Positions 55,964 through 64,000 of a DNA stretch of 64,000 bases are shown here, in pieces. Each line of letters begins with the position of its first letter. Position 1 is the stretch's first letter. The translations under genes were made by a program, and so were the position numbers. Under the pieces are notes generated by a model. That model was not told where the DNA came from. It ran no database searches and saw nothing but the letters and a program-made list of their open reading frames with translations. Source of the stretch: Falcatimonas sp. MSJ-15. GTDB lineage: Bacteria > Bacillota > Clostridia > Lachnospirales > Lachnospiraceae. The stretch is taken from positions 1 through 64,000 of the forward strand of contig NZ_JAHLQC010000013.1 of the NCBI RefSeq assembly GCF_018918265.1, in the 5' to 3' direction.

Positions 55964-56884
55964 CTAATCTTCTTTGTAATTAACGATTTCATCAATGAGT
56001 TTTGGAAGCTGTTTATCCATATTGTCGTTAGTGAACTGGCATGTTCCGACAGCTTTGTGACCGCCGCCACCATATTTTAGCATAAGGCTTCCGACATTGA
56101 CATTACTTGTTCTATTAAGGATGCTATATCCAACAGCAGCAGAACATCCTTCGCCACCTTTTCCATCTACGATCCATACAGAGATGTTCTGTTTAGGATA
56201 CATACTGTATATCATAAAGCGGTTTCCTGAATATATTGGATTAACGCCTCTTAGATCGGAGATTATAACATCTTTTTCTACTTTTGTATGATTCTTAACC
56301 ATCTCTTTAAAGAGTGCTGTCTGTTCAAAGTATACGTCTATTCGTTCTTTTACATCCGGCATATTAAGAATCTCTTCGGTAGTCATCGTACGACATGCGT
56401 CAATTAATTTTTCCATTAACTGATAGTTAGATATAGTGAAGTTACGCCATCTGCCAAGACCTGTTCTAGGATCCATTAAGAATCCGATAAGAATCCATCC
56501 TGTCGGGTTCATTATCTCATCAATTGTAAGATTGCCTGAGTCAACTTTATCAACGGCTTTCATCATCTCGTCAAAGTGAGAGAACCTCTCAGAACCACCA
56601 TAATAGTCATATATTATTCTTGCACATGAAGGTGTGATTCGGCTTTCGCCTTTATACTTACCTTTTAATTCGTTACGTTCATGTTCGCTTGAATGGTGAT
56701 CGAACCAAAGCCCACATCCTGGAACGAATGGAACATTGGCAAGGCAATCATCTTTAGTAACTTCGACGAGTCCATCTTGAAGATCCTTTGGATGGGCAAA
56801 TTTCCAGTTATCTATAATGCCTGCTTCTTTAAGCAATGCACCGCAGGCAAGTCCGTCAAAATCCGAACGGGTAATGAGTCTCAT
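55964..56884 (-). CDS. DHH/DHHA1 family phosphoesterase
   Basis: A 306-aa protein. The DHH domain has ITRSDFDGLACG (residues 4-15) and LWFDHHSSEHE (near 60), which coordinate Mn2+. The DHHA1 domain ends in KYGGGGHKAVGTCQF (near 270). Relatives degrade short RNAs, cyclic dinucleotides or polyphosphate; this single-unit form is often labelled exopolyphosphatase-related. No membrane or GGDEF parts, so it is not GdpP. GGAG lies upstream of the ATG. Confidence 0.82.
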   Translation of the reverse strand: MRLITRSDFDGLACGALLKEAGIIDNWKFAHPKDLQDGLVEVTKDDCLANVPFVPGCGLWFDHHSSEHERNELKGKYKGESRITPSCARIIYDYYGGSERFSHFDEMMKAVDKVDSGNLTIDEIMNPTGWILIGFLMDPRTGLGRWRNFTISNYQLMEKLIDACRTMTTEEILNMPDVKERIDVYFEQTALFKEMVKNHTKVEKDVIISDLRGVNPIYSGNRFMIYSMYPKQNISVWIVDGKGGEGCSAAVGYSILNRTSNVNVGSLMLKYGGGGHKAVGTCQFTNDNMDKQLPKLIDEIVNYKED

Positions 56885-57070
56885 GTAAACACGCTCCTTT
56901 AAAATTATATAATTGGTTATTGTTATAATCGGTATAAGTAGTGGGTTTGTTCAATAAAAAATCTTTAAAAAATCTTAATAATTGTATTCGCTTTTAATTA
57001 AGATTTATCTGATATAAAAAAAGTATAAAAATTTTCACAAATACTTTATAATGGAGATGAGGTGATGAAA

Positions 57071-57769
57071 ATGGCAAATATACTTGTTTGTGATGATGAC
57101 AAAGAGATAGTTCAGGCAATTGAGATATACCTGAAGGGAGAAAAACATAATATTTTTAAAGCGTACGATGGAGAAGAAGCTCTTGATATATTGGAGAGAG
57201 AGTCGGTTGAACTTGTTCTTATAGATATAATGATGCCAAAACTTGATGGAATAAGAGCAACTATGAAACTTAGAGAGAGATATAATGTACCGGTAATTAT
57301 TCTGTCTGCTAAATCAGAGGATAATGATAAGATATTAGGACTTAATATTGGTGCGGATGATTATATAACAAAGCCTTTTAATCCGCTTGAGCTTGTAGCA
57401 AGAGTTAATTCTCAGATAAGGCGATATACGGAATTTGGCAATAATAGGACTGATAGAATTGAAGATGATGGAATATATACAATAAGAGGACTTACGATTG
57501 ATGATAGACGCAAGACGGTTACTGTAGAAGGAAAAACTGTGAAGATGACGCCTATTGAGTATAATATTCTCATTTTTCTTGTTAAAAATGCAGGAATGGT
57601 ATATTCGATAGACCAGATCTATGAGAATGTGTGGAAAGATTATTCTTTTTGTGCAGATAATACTGTTGCAGTACATATAAGACATATTCGTGAGAAGATA
57701 GAGATCAACCCTAAGGAACCAAGATACCTTAAGGTAGTATGGGGGGTTGGTTACAAGATAGAAAAATAA
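57071..57769 (+). CDS. OmpR/PhoB-family response regulator
   Basis: A 232-aa regulator. The receiver has CDDDKEI, phospho-acceptor LVLIDIMMPKLDG (near 50) and Lys in YITKPFNP (near 100). The winged-helix domain (130-232) contains KMTPIEYNILIFLVKNAGMVYS and AVHIRHIREKIEINPKEPRYLKVVWGVGYKI. The start is set at the ATG giving MANILVCDD, 8 bp after GAGG; an ATG two codons upstream is a close alternative. Its kinase starts 18 bp downstream. Confidence 0.92.
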   Translation: MANILVCDDDKEIVQAIEIYLKGEKHNIFKAYDGEEALDILERESVELVLIDIMMPKLDGIRATMKLRERYNVPVIILSAKSEDNDKILGLNIGADDYITKPFNPLELVARVNSQIRRYTEFGNNRTDRIEDDGIYTIRGLTIDDRRKTVTVEGKTVKMTPIEYNILIFLVKNAGMVYSIDQIYENVWKDYSFCADNTVAVHIRHIREKIEINPKEPRYLKVVWGVGYKIEK

Positions 57770-57787
57770 AAGAAAAGGGGTATACGT

Positions 57788-60502
57788 ATGAATAAGACGA
57801 GGTATAAAAAAGGATTTAAAGCAGCGATGGTGATACTTATGTTGATATCTATGCTGGTAGGGGGAGCAACATTTAAGCTTGTTGTTATTAACATTAACCG
57901 TGGTGTTAATCTATCGCAGACGTATACAAGCTATTTTACGGTAAGTGATCTGATAAAGCGTGATATTGGAAAGACTTCTGTATATAAAGATAATATGAAC
58001 GATTTGATTAATTATGATATAAGCAGGCTTGCGTATTGTGCAGGAAAGTATGGAATATATAGTAGTGATGATAATGTGTTTACTAATACTATATATAGCG
58101 ATATTAATGGAGATAAGTATACATTTGATGATATTATGAGGATATCATGTGAAGAAACTGGTAATGTATATGCACCGATTAAGAAAGAGACGTTTGCATA
58201 TATTTTTGCCAATAATCTGGTAGAAGAGATTAATAACAAATATCAAATCGAAGACGGAAAAAAAGATGAGATCTATAATATAATATACAATGCTGTTCTT
58301 AATGCAGTTATAAAGAATTCTATAGAAGAATTCGCATCAGATATATATGGCAGATATGAAAGACAAGGATATATTGAATATGCAGCAAAGATACAGGCAG
58401 GAGATACAGGCTATAGTGAATTCGCAGATATGATAAGCAATCAGACATATAAATATGCTGATTGTGTAAGCAAAGTAAAAGTAACTGGTAAAGCTATGTA
58501 TGATACACAAAATAATATACCCGATATTGACAATATAGCTCCATATGCTTGTGCTATGGTTACTACAAAAGAAGAACTTAAGAATCTTAAAGTACGTTAC
58601 AGAATAAAATTAAATGACGATTTAATAATTACGAATTATGCATCAGAACCCGCAGATAATCAGGTGTTTGAAGAATATATATATGACTCTGGAGACTTTA
58701 AGAGCGATTCAAATATAGTATATGGAGGAGAGTATTCATACTCCCATACTTATACTTATGAATGTGAAGATACGGATATAAGTTATATTGATAGTGCATA
58801 TTCAATATCTGAAGTTGCAGCTGGAGCTGGTGATAACAGTTCACAATATATAAAAGAAGGTAAGATATATATACTTAATGATTATGTTAAAAGTGCAAAA
58901 GAAGATTATGAGATTTTAAGCAATATGTTTATCGCAGCTTTAATTATGTGTATCCTGGCATTCATAGGTTTTGTATATTCTAATATAATGCTCATATTGG
59001 CAGCAGGACACAGGTATGGAAGTGAGGAAGTACAAAAAAGTATTATTGATAAGTGGTATGTTGAGATAAGAATTATATTAGAAATAATAATATTAGGAAT
59101 ATTTACTGGTGGACTTTCAATATATGTTAACGGATATTCATATACTAACGTTGAAGCTGTTATATTAGGAACGTTTACTATAACAATTACATATCTCTTA
59201 ATATTTTATCTGGCTCTTAGTATTAAAAGACGTATAATGCTTGTTGATGAAGGGCATAATGAATACTGTCTTAAGAACAATATGCTTTTATTTAAGATAA
59301 TAAAATGGATTAAGAAGAGATTTGAAGATAAAAAAGCAACAGTAAGAGCAGCTATATTGTTCTGTATATATTTGGGGTTAATACTACTTGGATTTTTAAT
59401 GGGAATATCAACAGGCAGTATAGAACTGATGATTGTTGAGTGGGTTATAGTTACAGTTGCAGCATTTTTATTTGTTATAAAAGTTATTGCAGAGTACAAC
59501 ACAATTACGGAACATGCAAAACACATATCAGCAGGTAATCTTGATGCCAAACTTGATATATCAGAGTTTCATTATCTTAATAAGAGTATGGCTGAGAATA
59601 TTAATGGAATTACAGATGGTCTTAATAGTGCTGTTGATGAGAAAATGAAGAGTGAGAGAATGAAGACAGATCTGATAACCAATGTCTCGCACGATATTAA
59701 GACACCGCTTACATCGATAATTAACTATGTAGATCTTTTGAAAAAAGAGGATCTTAACAATGAGAGAGCAGCAGAATATCTTGATATTCTTGATAAAAAA
59801 TCGCAGAGACTTAAAGTGCTTATAGAAGATCTTATAGAAGCTTCAAAGTTAAGTTCAGGAGTAGCAACAATAAGAGAAGATGAGATTAACTTCTTAGAAC
59901 TTGTCAATCAGACTAATGGAGAATTTGAAGAGAAGTTTGAACAAAAAAATCTTACACTTATAAGCAATATACCAAAAGATAAGATTATGATTCTTGGAGA
60001 TGGCAGAAAGATATTCAGAGTGTTAGAGAATATATACAATAATGCTTATAAATATGCAATGCCAAACACAAGAATATATCTTGATATCAAGATAACAGAC
60101 AATAGCATTATTATGGAATTTAAGAATATATCAAGAGAACAGCTTAATATAGATGCGTCAGAACTTACAGAGAGATTTGTAAGAGGAGATCTGTCACGCA
60201 ATACAGAAGGAAGCGGGCTTGGACTGTCGATAGCAGCCAATATAGTTGAACTTCATCATGGCAAACTTGAGATAATTCTTGATGGCGATTTGTTTAAAGT
60301 GCGAATTGTGCTTCCACTTTTAATAAAGAACACCATGAAGTCTGCTAACAGTAGTATATCTGGTGCAAATCCACCATTAGATATGACATTTAATGACGTA
60401 AAAGAGCCTAAGAATGAAGCTCATACAACAGACAAAAAAGACAAGAAAGATATGAAAAATCCACAAGATATAAAATTTGAAGGCTTTACATTTAAAAGAT
60501 AA
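57788..60502 (+). CDS. Large multi-pass sensor histidine kinase
   Basis: A 904-aa kinase partner of the preceding regulator. Helix 1 (about 12-34) is followed by a large outside domain (35-378). Five further membrane helices lie near 380-405, 425-445, 457-478, 520-540 and 549-570. The HisKA phospho-acceptor is His635 in NVSHDIKTPLTS. The HATPase shows ENIYNNAYKYA (near 747) and GSGLGLSIAANIVELHHG (near 807). A Lys/Asp-rich tail of ~60 residues ends the protein. GGGG precedes the ATG. The ligand is unknown; VanS-like envelope sensing is one possibility. Confidence 0.88.
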   Translation: MNKTRYKKGFKAAMVILMLISMLVGGATFKLVVININRGVNLSQTYTSYFTVSDLIKRDIGKTSVYKDNMNDLINYDISRLAYCAGKYGIYSSDDNVFTNTIYSDINGDKYTFDDIMRISCEETGNVYAPIKKETFAYIFANNLVEEINNKYQIEDGKKDEIYNIIYNAVLNAVIKNSIEEFASDIYGRYERQGYIEYAAKIQAGDTGYSEFADMISNQTYKYADCVSKVKVTGKAMYDTQNNIPDIDNIAPYACAMVTTKEELKNLKVRYRIKLNDDLIITNYASEPADNQVFEEYIYDSGDFKSDSNIVYGGEYSYSHTYTYECEDTDISYIDSAYSISEVAAGAGDNSSQYIKEGKIYILNDYVKSAKEDYEILSNMFIAALIMCILAFIGFVYSNIMLILAAGHRYGSEEVQKSIIDKWYVEIRIILEIIILGIFTGGLSIYVNGYSYTNVEAVILGTFTITITYLLIFYLALSIKRRIMLVDEGHNEYCLKNNMLLFKIIKWIKKRFEDKKATVRAAILFCIYLGLILLGFLMGISTGSIELMIVEWVIVTVAAFLFVIKVIAEYNTITEHAKHISAGNLDAKLDISEFHYLNKSMAENINGITDGLNSAVDEKMKSERMKTDLITNVSHDIKTPLTSIINYVDLLKKEDLNNERAAEYLDILDKKSQRLKVLIEDLIEASKLSSGVATIREDEINFLELVNQTNGEFEEKFEQKNLTLISNIPKDKIMILGDGRKIFRVLENIYNNAYKYAMPNTRIYLDIKITDNSIIMEFKNISREQLNIDASELTERFVRGDLSRNTEGSGLGLSIAANIVELHHGKLEIILDGDLFKVRIVLPLLIKNTMKSANSSISGANPPLDMTFNDVKEPKNEAHTTDKKDKKDMKNPQDIKFEGFTFKR

Positions 60503-60514
60503 TAAAAAAAGACA

Positions 60515-60543
60515 TTGCATTTTTTTACATTGACTATTATAAT
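60515..60543 (+). promoter_or_regulatory. Promoter of the aconitase-family gene
   Basis: TTGCAT (60515-60520), 17-bp spacer, perfect TATAAT (60538-60543). Confidence 0.75.
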
Positions 60544-60581
60544 AGGTACAAATGCTTTAACGTAATAAAGGAGGAAAACGG

Positions 60582-62876
60582 ATGATTAGTCTTTCAAAGT
60601 CTGGTGCGTACCTTGTCAATGGAAAAGAAGTAGTACTTGATACACCAGAAGCAGAACAGATTTTAAAAAGTAAATTAGGTGATAATGTACCATCAAAAGA
60701 AGATGCAAAGAAGAATACAATAGCATACAGTATTCTTGAGGCTCACAATACATCAGACAATATGGAGAAGTTAAAGATTAAATTTGATAAACTTACTTCT
60801 CATGATATAACATTTGTCGGAATTATCCAGACAGCAAGAGCAAGCGGACTTACTAAGTTCCCTGTTCCTTATGTACTTACAAACTGCCATAATAGTCTTT
60901 GTGCAGTTGGAGGAACTATCAATGAAGATGATCATATGTTTGGTCTTTCATGTGCTAAAAAATATGGTGGAATATATGTACCACCTCATCAGGCAGTAAT
61001 TCATCAGTTTGCAAGAGAGATGTTAGCAGGCGGTGGCAAGATGATACTTGGTTCAGACAGCCATACACGTTATGGAGCACTTGGAACAATGGCAGTTGGT
61101 GAAGGTGGACCTGAGATTGTAAAACAGCTTCTTTCAAAGACTTATGATATTAATATGCCGGGAGTTGTAATGGTACATCTTACAGGAAAGCCAGAAAAAG
61201 GCGTAGGTCCTCAGGACGTTGCACTTGCAATTATTGGAGAAGTATTTGCTAATGGATATGTTAATAACAAAGTAATGGAATTCGTTGGTGAAGGTGTTAA
61301 TAACTTAAGCGTTGACTTTAGAATCGGTGTAGATGTTATGACAACAGAGACAACATGTCTGTCATCAATATGGGTAACAGATGAAAAAGTTAAAGAGTTC
61401 TATGATATTCATGGACGTGTTGAAGAATATAAAGAACTTAATCCAGGCAAAGTTGCATACTATGATGGAGTTATAGAAGTTGATCTGTCAACAATCAAAC
61501 CAATGATAGCAATGCCATTCCATCCAAGTAATACATATACAATCGAAGAACTTAATGCTAACCTTATGGATATTCTTGATGATGTTGAGAAAAAAGCACT
61601 TGTAAGCCTTGATAATAACAAAGTTGAATTTAAGTTAAAAGACAAAGTAAGAAATGGAAAACTATATGTAGAACAGGGTATTATAGCAGGATGTGCTGGT
61701 GGTGGATTCGAGAATATCTGTGATGCAGCAGATATCTTAAGAGGACAAAGCATAGGTTCAGATGAATTCACATTAAGTGTGTATCCGGCAAGTATGCCAA
61801 TATATATGGAGATAATTAAGAATGGTGTTGCAGCTGATCTTATGGGCGCAGGTGCAGTACTTAAGACAGCATTCTGTGGTCCATGTTTTGGTGCCGGAGA
61901 TGTTCCTGCTAATAATGGACTTAGCATCAGACACTCAACAAGAAACTTCCCTAACAGAGAAGGATCAAAAGTAACTAATGGACAGATAGCATCAGTTGCA
62001 CTTATGGATGCAAGATCAATAGCAGCAACAGCAGCTAATAAAGGTTATTTAACAGCAGCAACAGATATTGATGTTAACTTTACAAAACCAAAATACTATT
62101 TTGATAAGACAATATATGAAAATCGTGTATTTAATGGAGTTGGAAAAGCTAACCCTGATGAACCAATCAAATTAGGACCAAACATTGTTGACTGGCCTAA
62201 GATGGTATCACTTACTAATGATATTCTTCTAAAAGTTGTATCAGAGATACATGATCCTGTTACAACAACAGATGAATTAATTCCATCAGGAGAGACATCA
62301 TCATATCGTTCTAATCCACTTGGACTTGCAGAATTCACATTATCAAGAAAAGATCCTGAATATGTAGGACGTGCAAAACAGGTAAGAGCATATGAAGAAG
62401 CAAGAGAACAGGGAACATGTCCTTGCGAATGCGATGAAGAAGTTAAGAAAGCATTTGATGTTGTTAAGACAGCATATCCTGAACTTAAAGCATCTGAGAC
62501 AGAGATAGGAAGTACAATATTTGCAGTAAAACCAGGCGATGGTTCAGCTAGAGAACAGGCAGCATCATGTCAGAGAGTTCTTGGTGGTCTTGCAAACATT
62601 GCTAATGGATATGCAACTAAGAGATATCGTTCAAACCTTATTAACTGGGGTATGCTTCCATTTGTAATTGACGAAGAAGAACTTCCATTTAAGAATGGTG
62701 ATTTTATCTTTGTAAAAGATATAATTGAAGCAATTAAGACAAAAGCAACAACAATCAAAGCATACGTTGTAAAAGATACACTTGTAGAATTTGACTTAAA
62801 ACTTGGTGAATTAACAGATGATGAGAGACAGATTATTCTCTCAGGATGTCTCATTAATTACAATAGAGAACAATAA
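60582..62876 (+). CDS. Aconitase-family hydratase (putative aconitate hydratase)
   Basis: A 764-aa 4Fe-4S hydro-lyase. Substrate and cluster motifs are all present: [20 protein letters not shown] (near 155), [13 protein letters not shown] (near 370, one cluster Cys), [12 protein letters not shown] (near 435, two cluster Cys) and [11 protein letters not shown] (near 460). The C-terminal swivel domain has [13 protein letters not shown]. It belongs to the anaerobe-type branch often annotated simply as hydratase. It probably interconverts citrate and isocitrate toward 2-oxoglutarate for glutamate synthesis. AAGGAGG lies 8 bp before the ATG. Confidence 0.87.
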   Translation: MISLSKSGAYLVNGKEVVLDTPEAEQILKSKLGDNVPSKEDAKKNTIAYSILEAHNTSDNMEKLKIKFDKLTSHDITFVGIIQTARASGLTKFPVPYVLTNCHNSLCAVGGTINEDDHMFGLSCAKKYGGIYVPPHQAVIHQFAREMLAGGGKMILGSDSHTRYGALGTMAVGEGGPEIVKQLLSKTYDINMPGVVMVHLTGKPEKGVGPQDVALAIIGEVFANGYVNNKVMEFVGEGVNNLSVDFRIGVDVMTTETTCLSSIWVTDEKVKEFYDIHGRVEEYKELNPGKVAYYDGVIEVDLSTIKPMIAMPFHPSNTYTIEELNANLMDILDDVEKKALVSLDNNKVEFKLKDKVRNGKLYVEQGIIAGCAGGGFENICDAADILRGQSIGSDEFTLSVYPASMPIYMEIIKNGVAADLMGAGAVLKTAFCGPCFGAGDVPANNGLSIRHSTRNFPNREGSKVTNGQIASVALMDARSIAATAANKGYLTAATDIDVNFTKPKYYFDKTIYENRVFNGVGKANPDEPIKLGPNIVDWPKMVSLTNDILLKVVSEIHDPVTTTDELIPSGETSSYRSNPLGLAEFTLSRKDPEYVGRAKQVRAYEEAREQGTCPCECDEEVKKAFDVVKTAYPELKASETEIGSTIFAVKPGDGSAREQAASCQRVLGGLANIANGYATKRYRSNLINWGMLPFVIDEEELPFKNGDFIFVKDIIEAIKTKATTIKAYVVKDTLVEFDLKLGELTDDERQIILSGCLINYNREQ

Positions 62877-62975
62877 TTAAATCTTGATTTAATTATTGAT
62901 ATATAATTTAAAGCTAAAGCAAAGCATGGCAGATTATATCTGTCAAAACAGGAATCAGTTATTGCTGATATCCAG

Positions 62976-63017
62976 AAAAAAGCGTTCAGTACCAATGGCA
63001 TTGAACGCTTTTTTTTA
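62976..63017 (+). terminator. Terminator after the aconitase-family gene
   Basis: AAAAAAGCGTTCA pairs with TGAACGCTTTTTT around a 13-nt loop, ending in a T-run. Confidence 0.88.
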
Positions 63018-63128
63018 GATTTTTATATACAATAATTAAAAAATGTATTATCTTTTAAACAGTTTCTTGATAGAAAAATACAGACGTGATATGATAAAAG
63101 TGATTACAATGGGGAAGGTGGCATAAAG

Positions 63129-64000
63129 ATGGAAGAGAATTGCAATTTTATAACTGATTTTGACAAATATCTATTTAACGAGGGAACGCATTATGAGATT
63201 TATAACAAGATGGGAGCACATTTATGCAAAATAAATGGTAAGTCTGGAGTTCATTTTGCAGTCTGGGCACCGAATGCCAGGGCAGTAAGTGTTGTTGGGG
63301 ATTTTAACGACTGGAATGAACAAAATGGCATTATGAGATGTCTTGGAGATGGAATCTATGAGACTTTCATAGAAGGTGCAAAAGTATATGATAATTATAA
63401 ATATCTTATAACAGCAGCAGATGGAAGTAAACTCTACAAAGCTGATCCATATGCATTTTTTGCAGAAAAACGTCCACTCACAGCATCAAGAGTTGCAGAT
63501 ATAAGTGGCTTTAAATGGAGCGATAAAGAGTGGATTAAGAAGCAGGAAGAAAAAGATATCTACAGAAGTAAGATCTCTATATATGAAGTACATATTGGCT
63601 CATGGAAGAAGCATCCGGTTACTGATGAAGATGAAGATGGTTACTATTCATATAGAGAAGTTGCCGAAGAACTTGCAGATTATGTTACAGATATGGGATA
63701 TACACATATTGAGCTTATGGGAATACTTGAACATCCGTATGATGCTTCATGGGGCTATCAGGTAACAGGATACTATGCACCTACAAGCAGATATGGTGAG
63801 CCATCAGATTTTATGTATCTGGTTAATTATATGCATAAAAGAGGAATAGGCGTAATACTTGACTGGGTGCCTGCACATTTTCCAAAAGATGCACATGGTC
63901 TTGCTAATTTTGATGGAAGTCCATGCTATGAATATGCAGATCCACGAAAAGGAGAACATCCTGACTGGGGAACAAAAGTATTTGACTTTGGAAGAAATCA
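63129..64000 (+). CDS. glgB: 1,4-alpha-glucan branching enzyme (5' part, runs off the right edge)
   Basis: The first ~290 residues of a glycogen branching enzyme, which makes alpha-1,6 branches. The CBM48 domain is clear (VHFAVWAPNARAVSVVGDFNDWN, about 38-60). The GH13 barrel starts with ISIYEVHIGSWKKHP, TDMGYTHIELMGILEHPYDASWGYQVTGYYAPTSRYG and GVILDWVPAHFPKDAHGLANFDG. Catalytic Asp/Glu residues lie beyond the edge. AAGGTGG precedes the ATG. No short open frame covers it because the gene is open to position 64000. Confidence 0.95.
   Translation, partial: MEENCNFITDFDKYLFNEGTHYEIYNKMGAHLCKINGKSGVHFAVWAPNARAVSVVGDFNDWNEQNGIMRCLGDGIYETFIEGAKVYDNYKYLITAADGSKLYKADPYAFFAEKRPLTASRVADISGFKWSDKEWIKKQEEKDIYRSKISIYEVHIGSWKKHPVTDEDEDGYYSYREVAEELADYVTDMGYTHIELMGILEHPYDASWGYQVTGYYAPTSRYGEPSDFMYLVNYMHKRGIGVILDWVPAHFPKDAHGLANFDGSPCYEYADPRKGEHPDWGTKVFDFGRN

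Overview
The window is AT-rich Firmicutes DNA from around a chromosomal replication origin. The gene set points to the family Lachnospiraceae: short Firmicutes-type YidC, Jag, a DegS/DegU-like pair, a DUF3881-type protein opening MHKYLRAIG, a V-type ATPase, a class I two-subunit fumarase, AdhE and a KDG kinase. A Lachnospira/Eubacterium eligens-like gut anaerobe is my best guess, but the species is inference.

Layout. Position 1 is the 5' end of a minus-strand 16S rRNA gene, with its leader and promoter, then tRNA-Ser(GCT). Next come the fumarase subunits, a 32/64-bp repeat tract and two small unknown genes. From 4.1 to 12.8 kb lies the classic minus-strand cluster dnaA-dnaN-yaaA-recF-gyrB-gyrA. 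The main origin (12.8-13.2 kb, DnaA boxes) separates it from the plus-strand cluster rpmH-rnpA-yidD-yidC-jag-mnmE-mnmG-rsmG. After a hydrolase and a DegS/DegU-like pair there is a 2.2-kb non-coding block: seven parS sites spaced about 122 bp apart, then an array of hairpins sharing a short box, then an eighth parS directly before parA-parB-DUF4446. Further right are a phosphotransferase between two microsatellites, adhE with a Rex-like operator, an HD-GYP protein, a DUF3881 protein, tRNA-Arg(CCT), a DEDDh exonuclease and dacA.

36.9-42.85 kb is the most remarkable part. Two nearly identical 709/708-bp insertion elements with perfect 14-bp terminal inverted repeats enclose a more GC-rich operon, ptsG-ptsI-ptsH (glucose-type EIICBA, Enzyme I, HPr). 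The operon has its own promoter, a RAT/terminator antitermination leader and a terminator. The whole unit is bracketed by the 7-bp repeat ACTTTTT, as expected if it moved in as one composite transposon carrying a complete sugar PTS.

The rest holds a nine-gene V-type ATPase operon (minus), trmB, a candidate 47-aa Cys-rich small protein, tRNA-Lys(CTT), a KDG-kinase-like gene, a lipase-like hydrolase, a DHH-family phosphoesterase, a response regulator with a very large sensor kinase, an aconitase-family hydratase and the start of glgB.

Together the genes cover replication initiation, segregation of the origin, translation and tRNA modification, membrane insertion, fermentative redox balance (adhE), ion-motive force (V-ATPase) and carbohydrate use (PTS, KDG kinase, glycogen branching). 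Several start codons were placed at internal ATG/GTG codons with a Shine-Dalgarno sequence instead of at the longest open frame.
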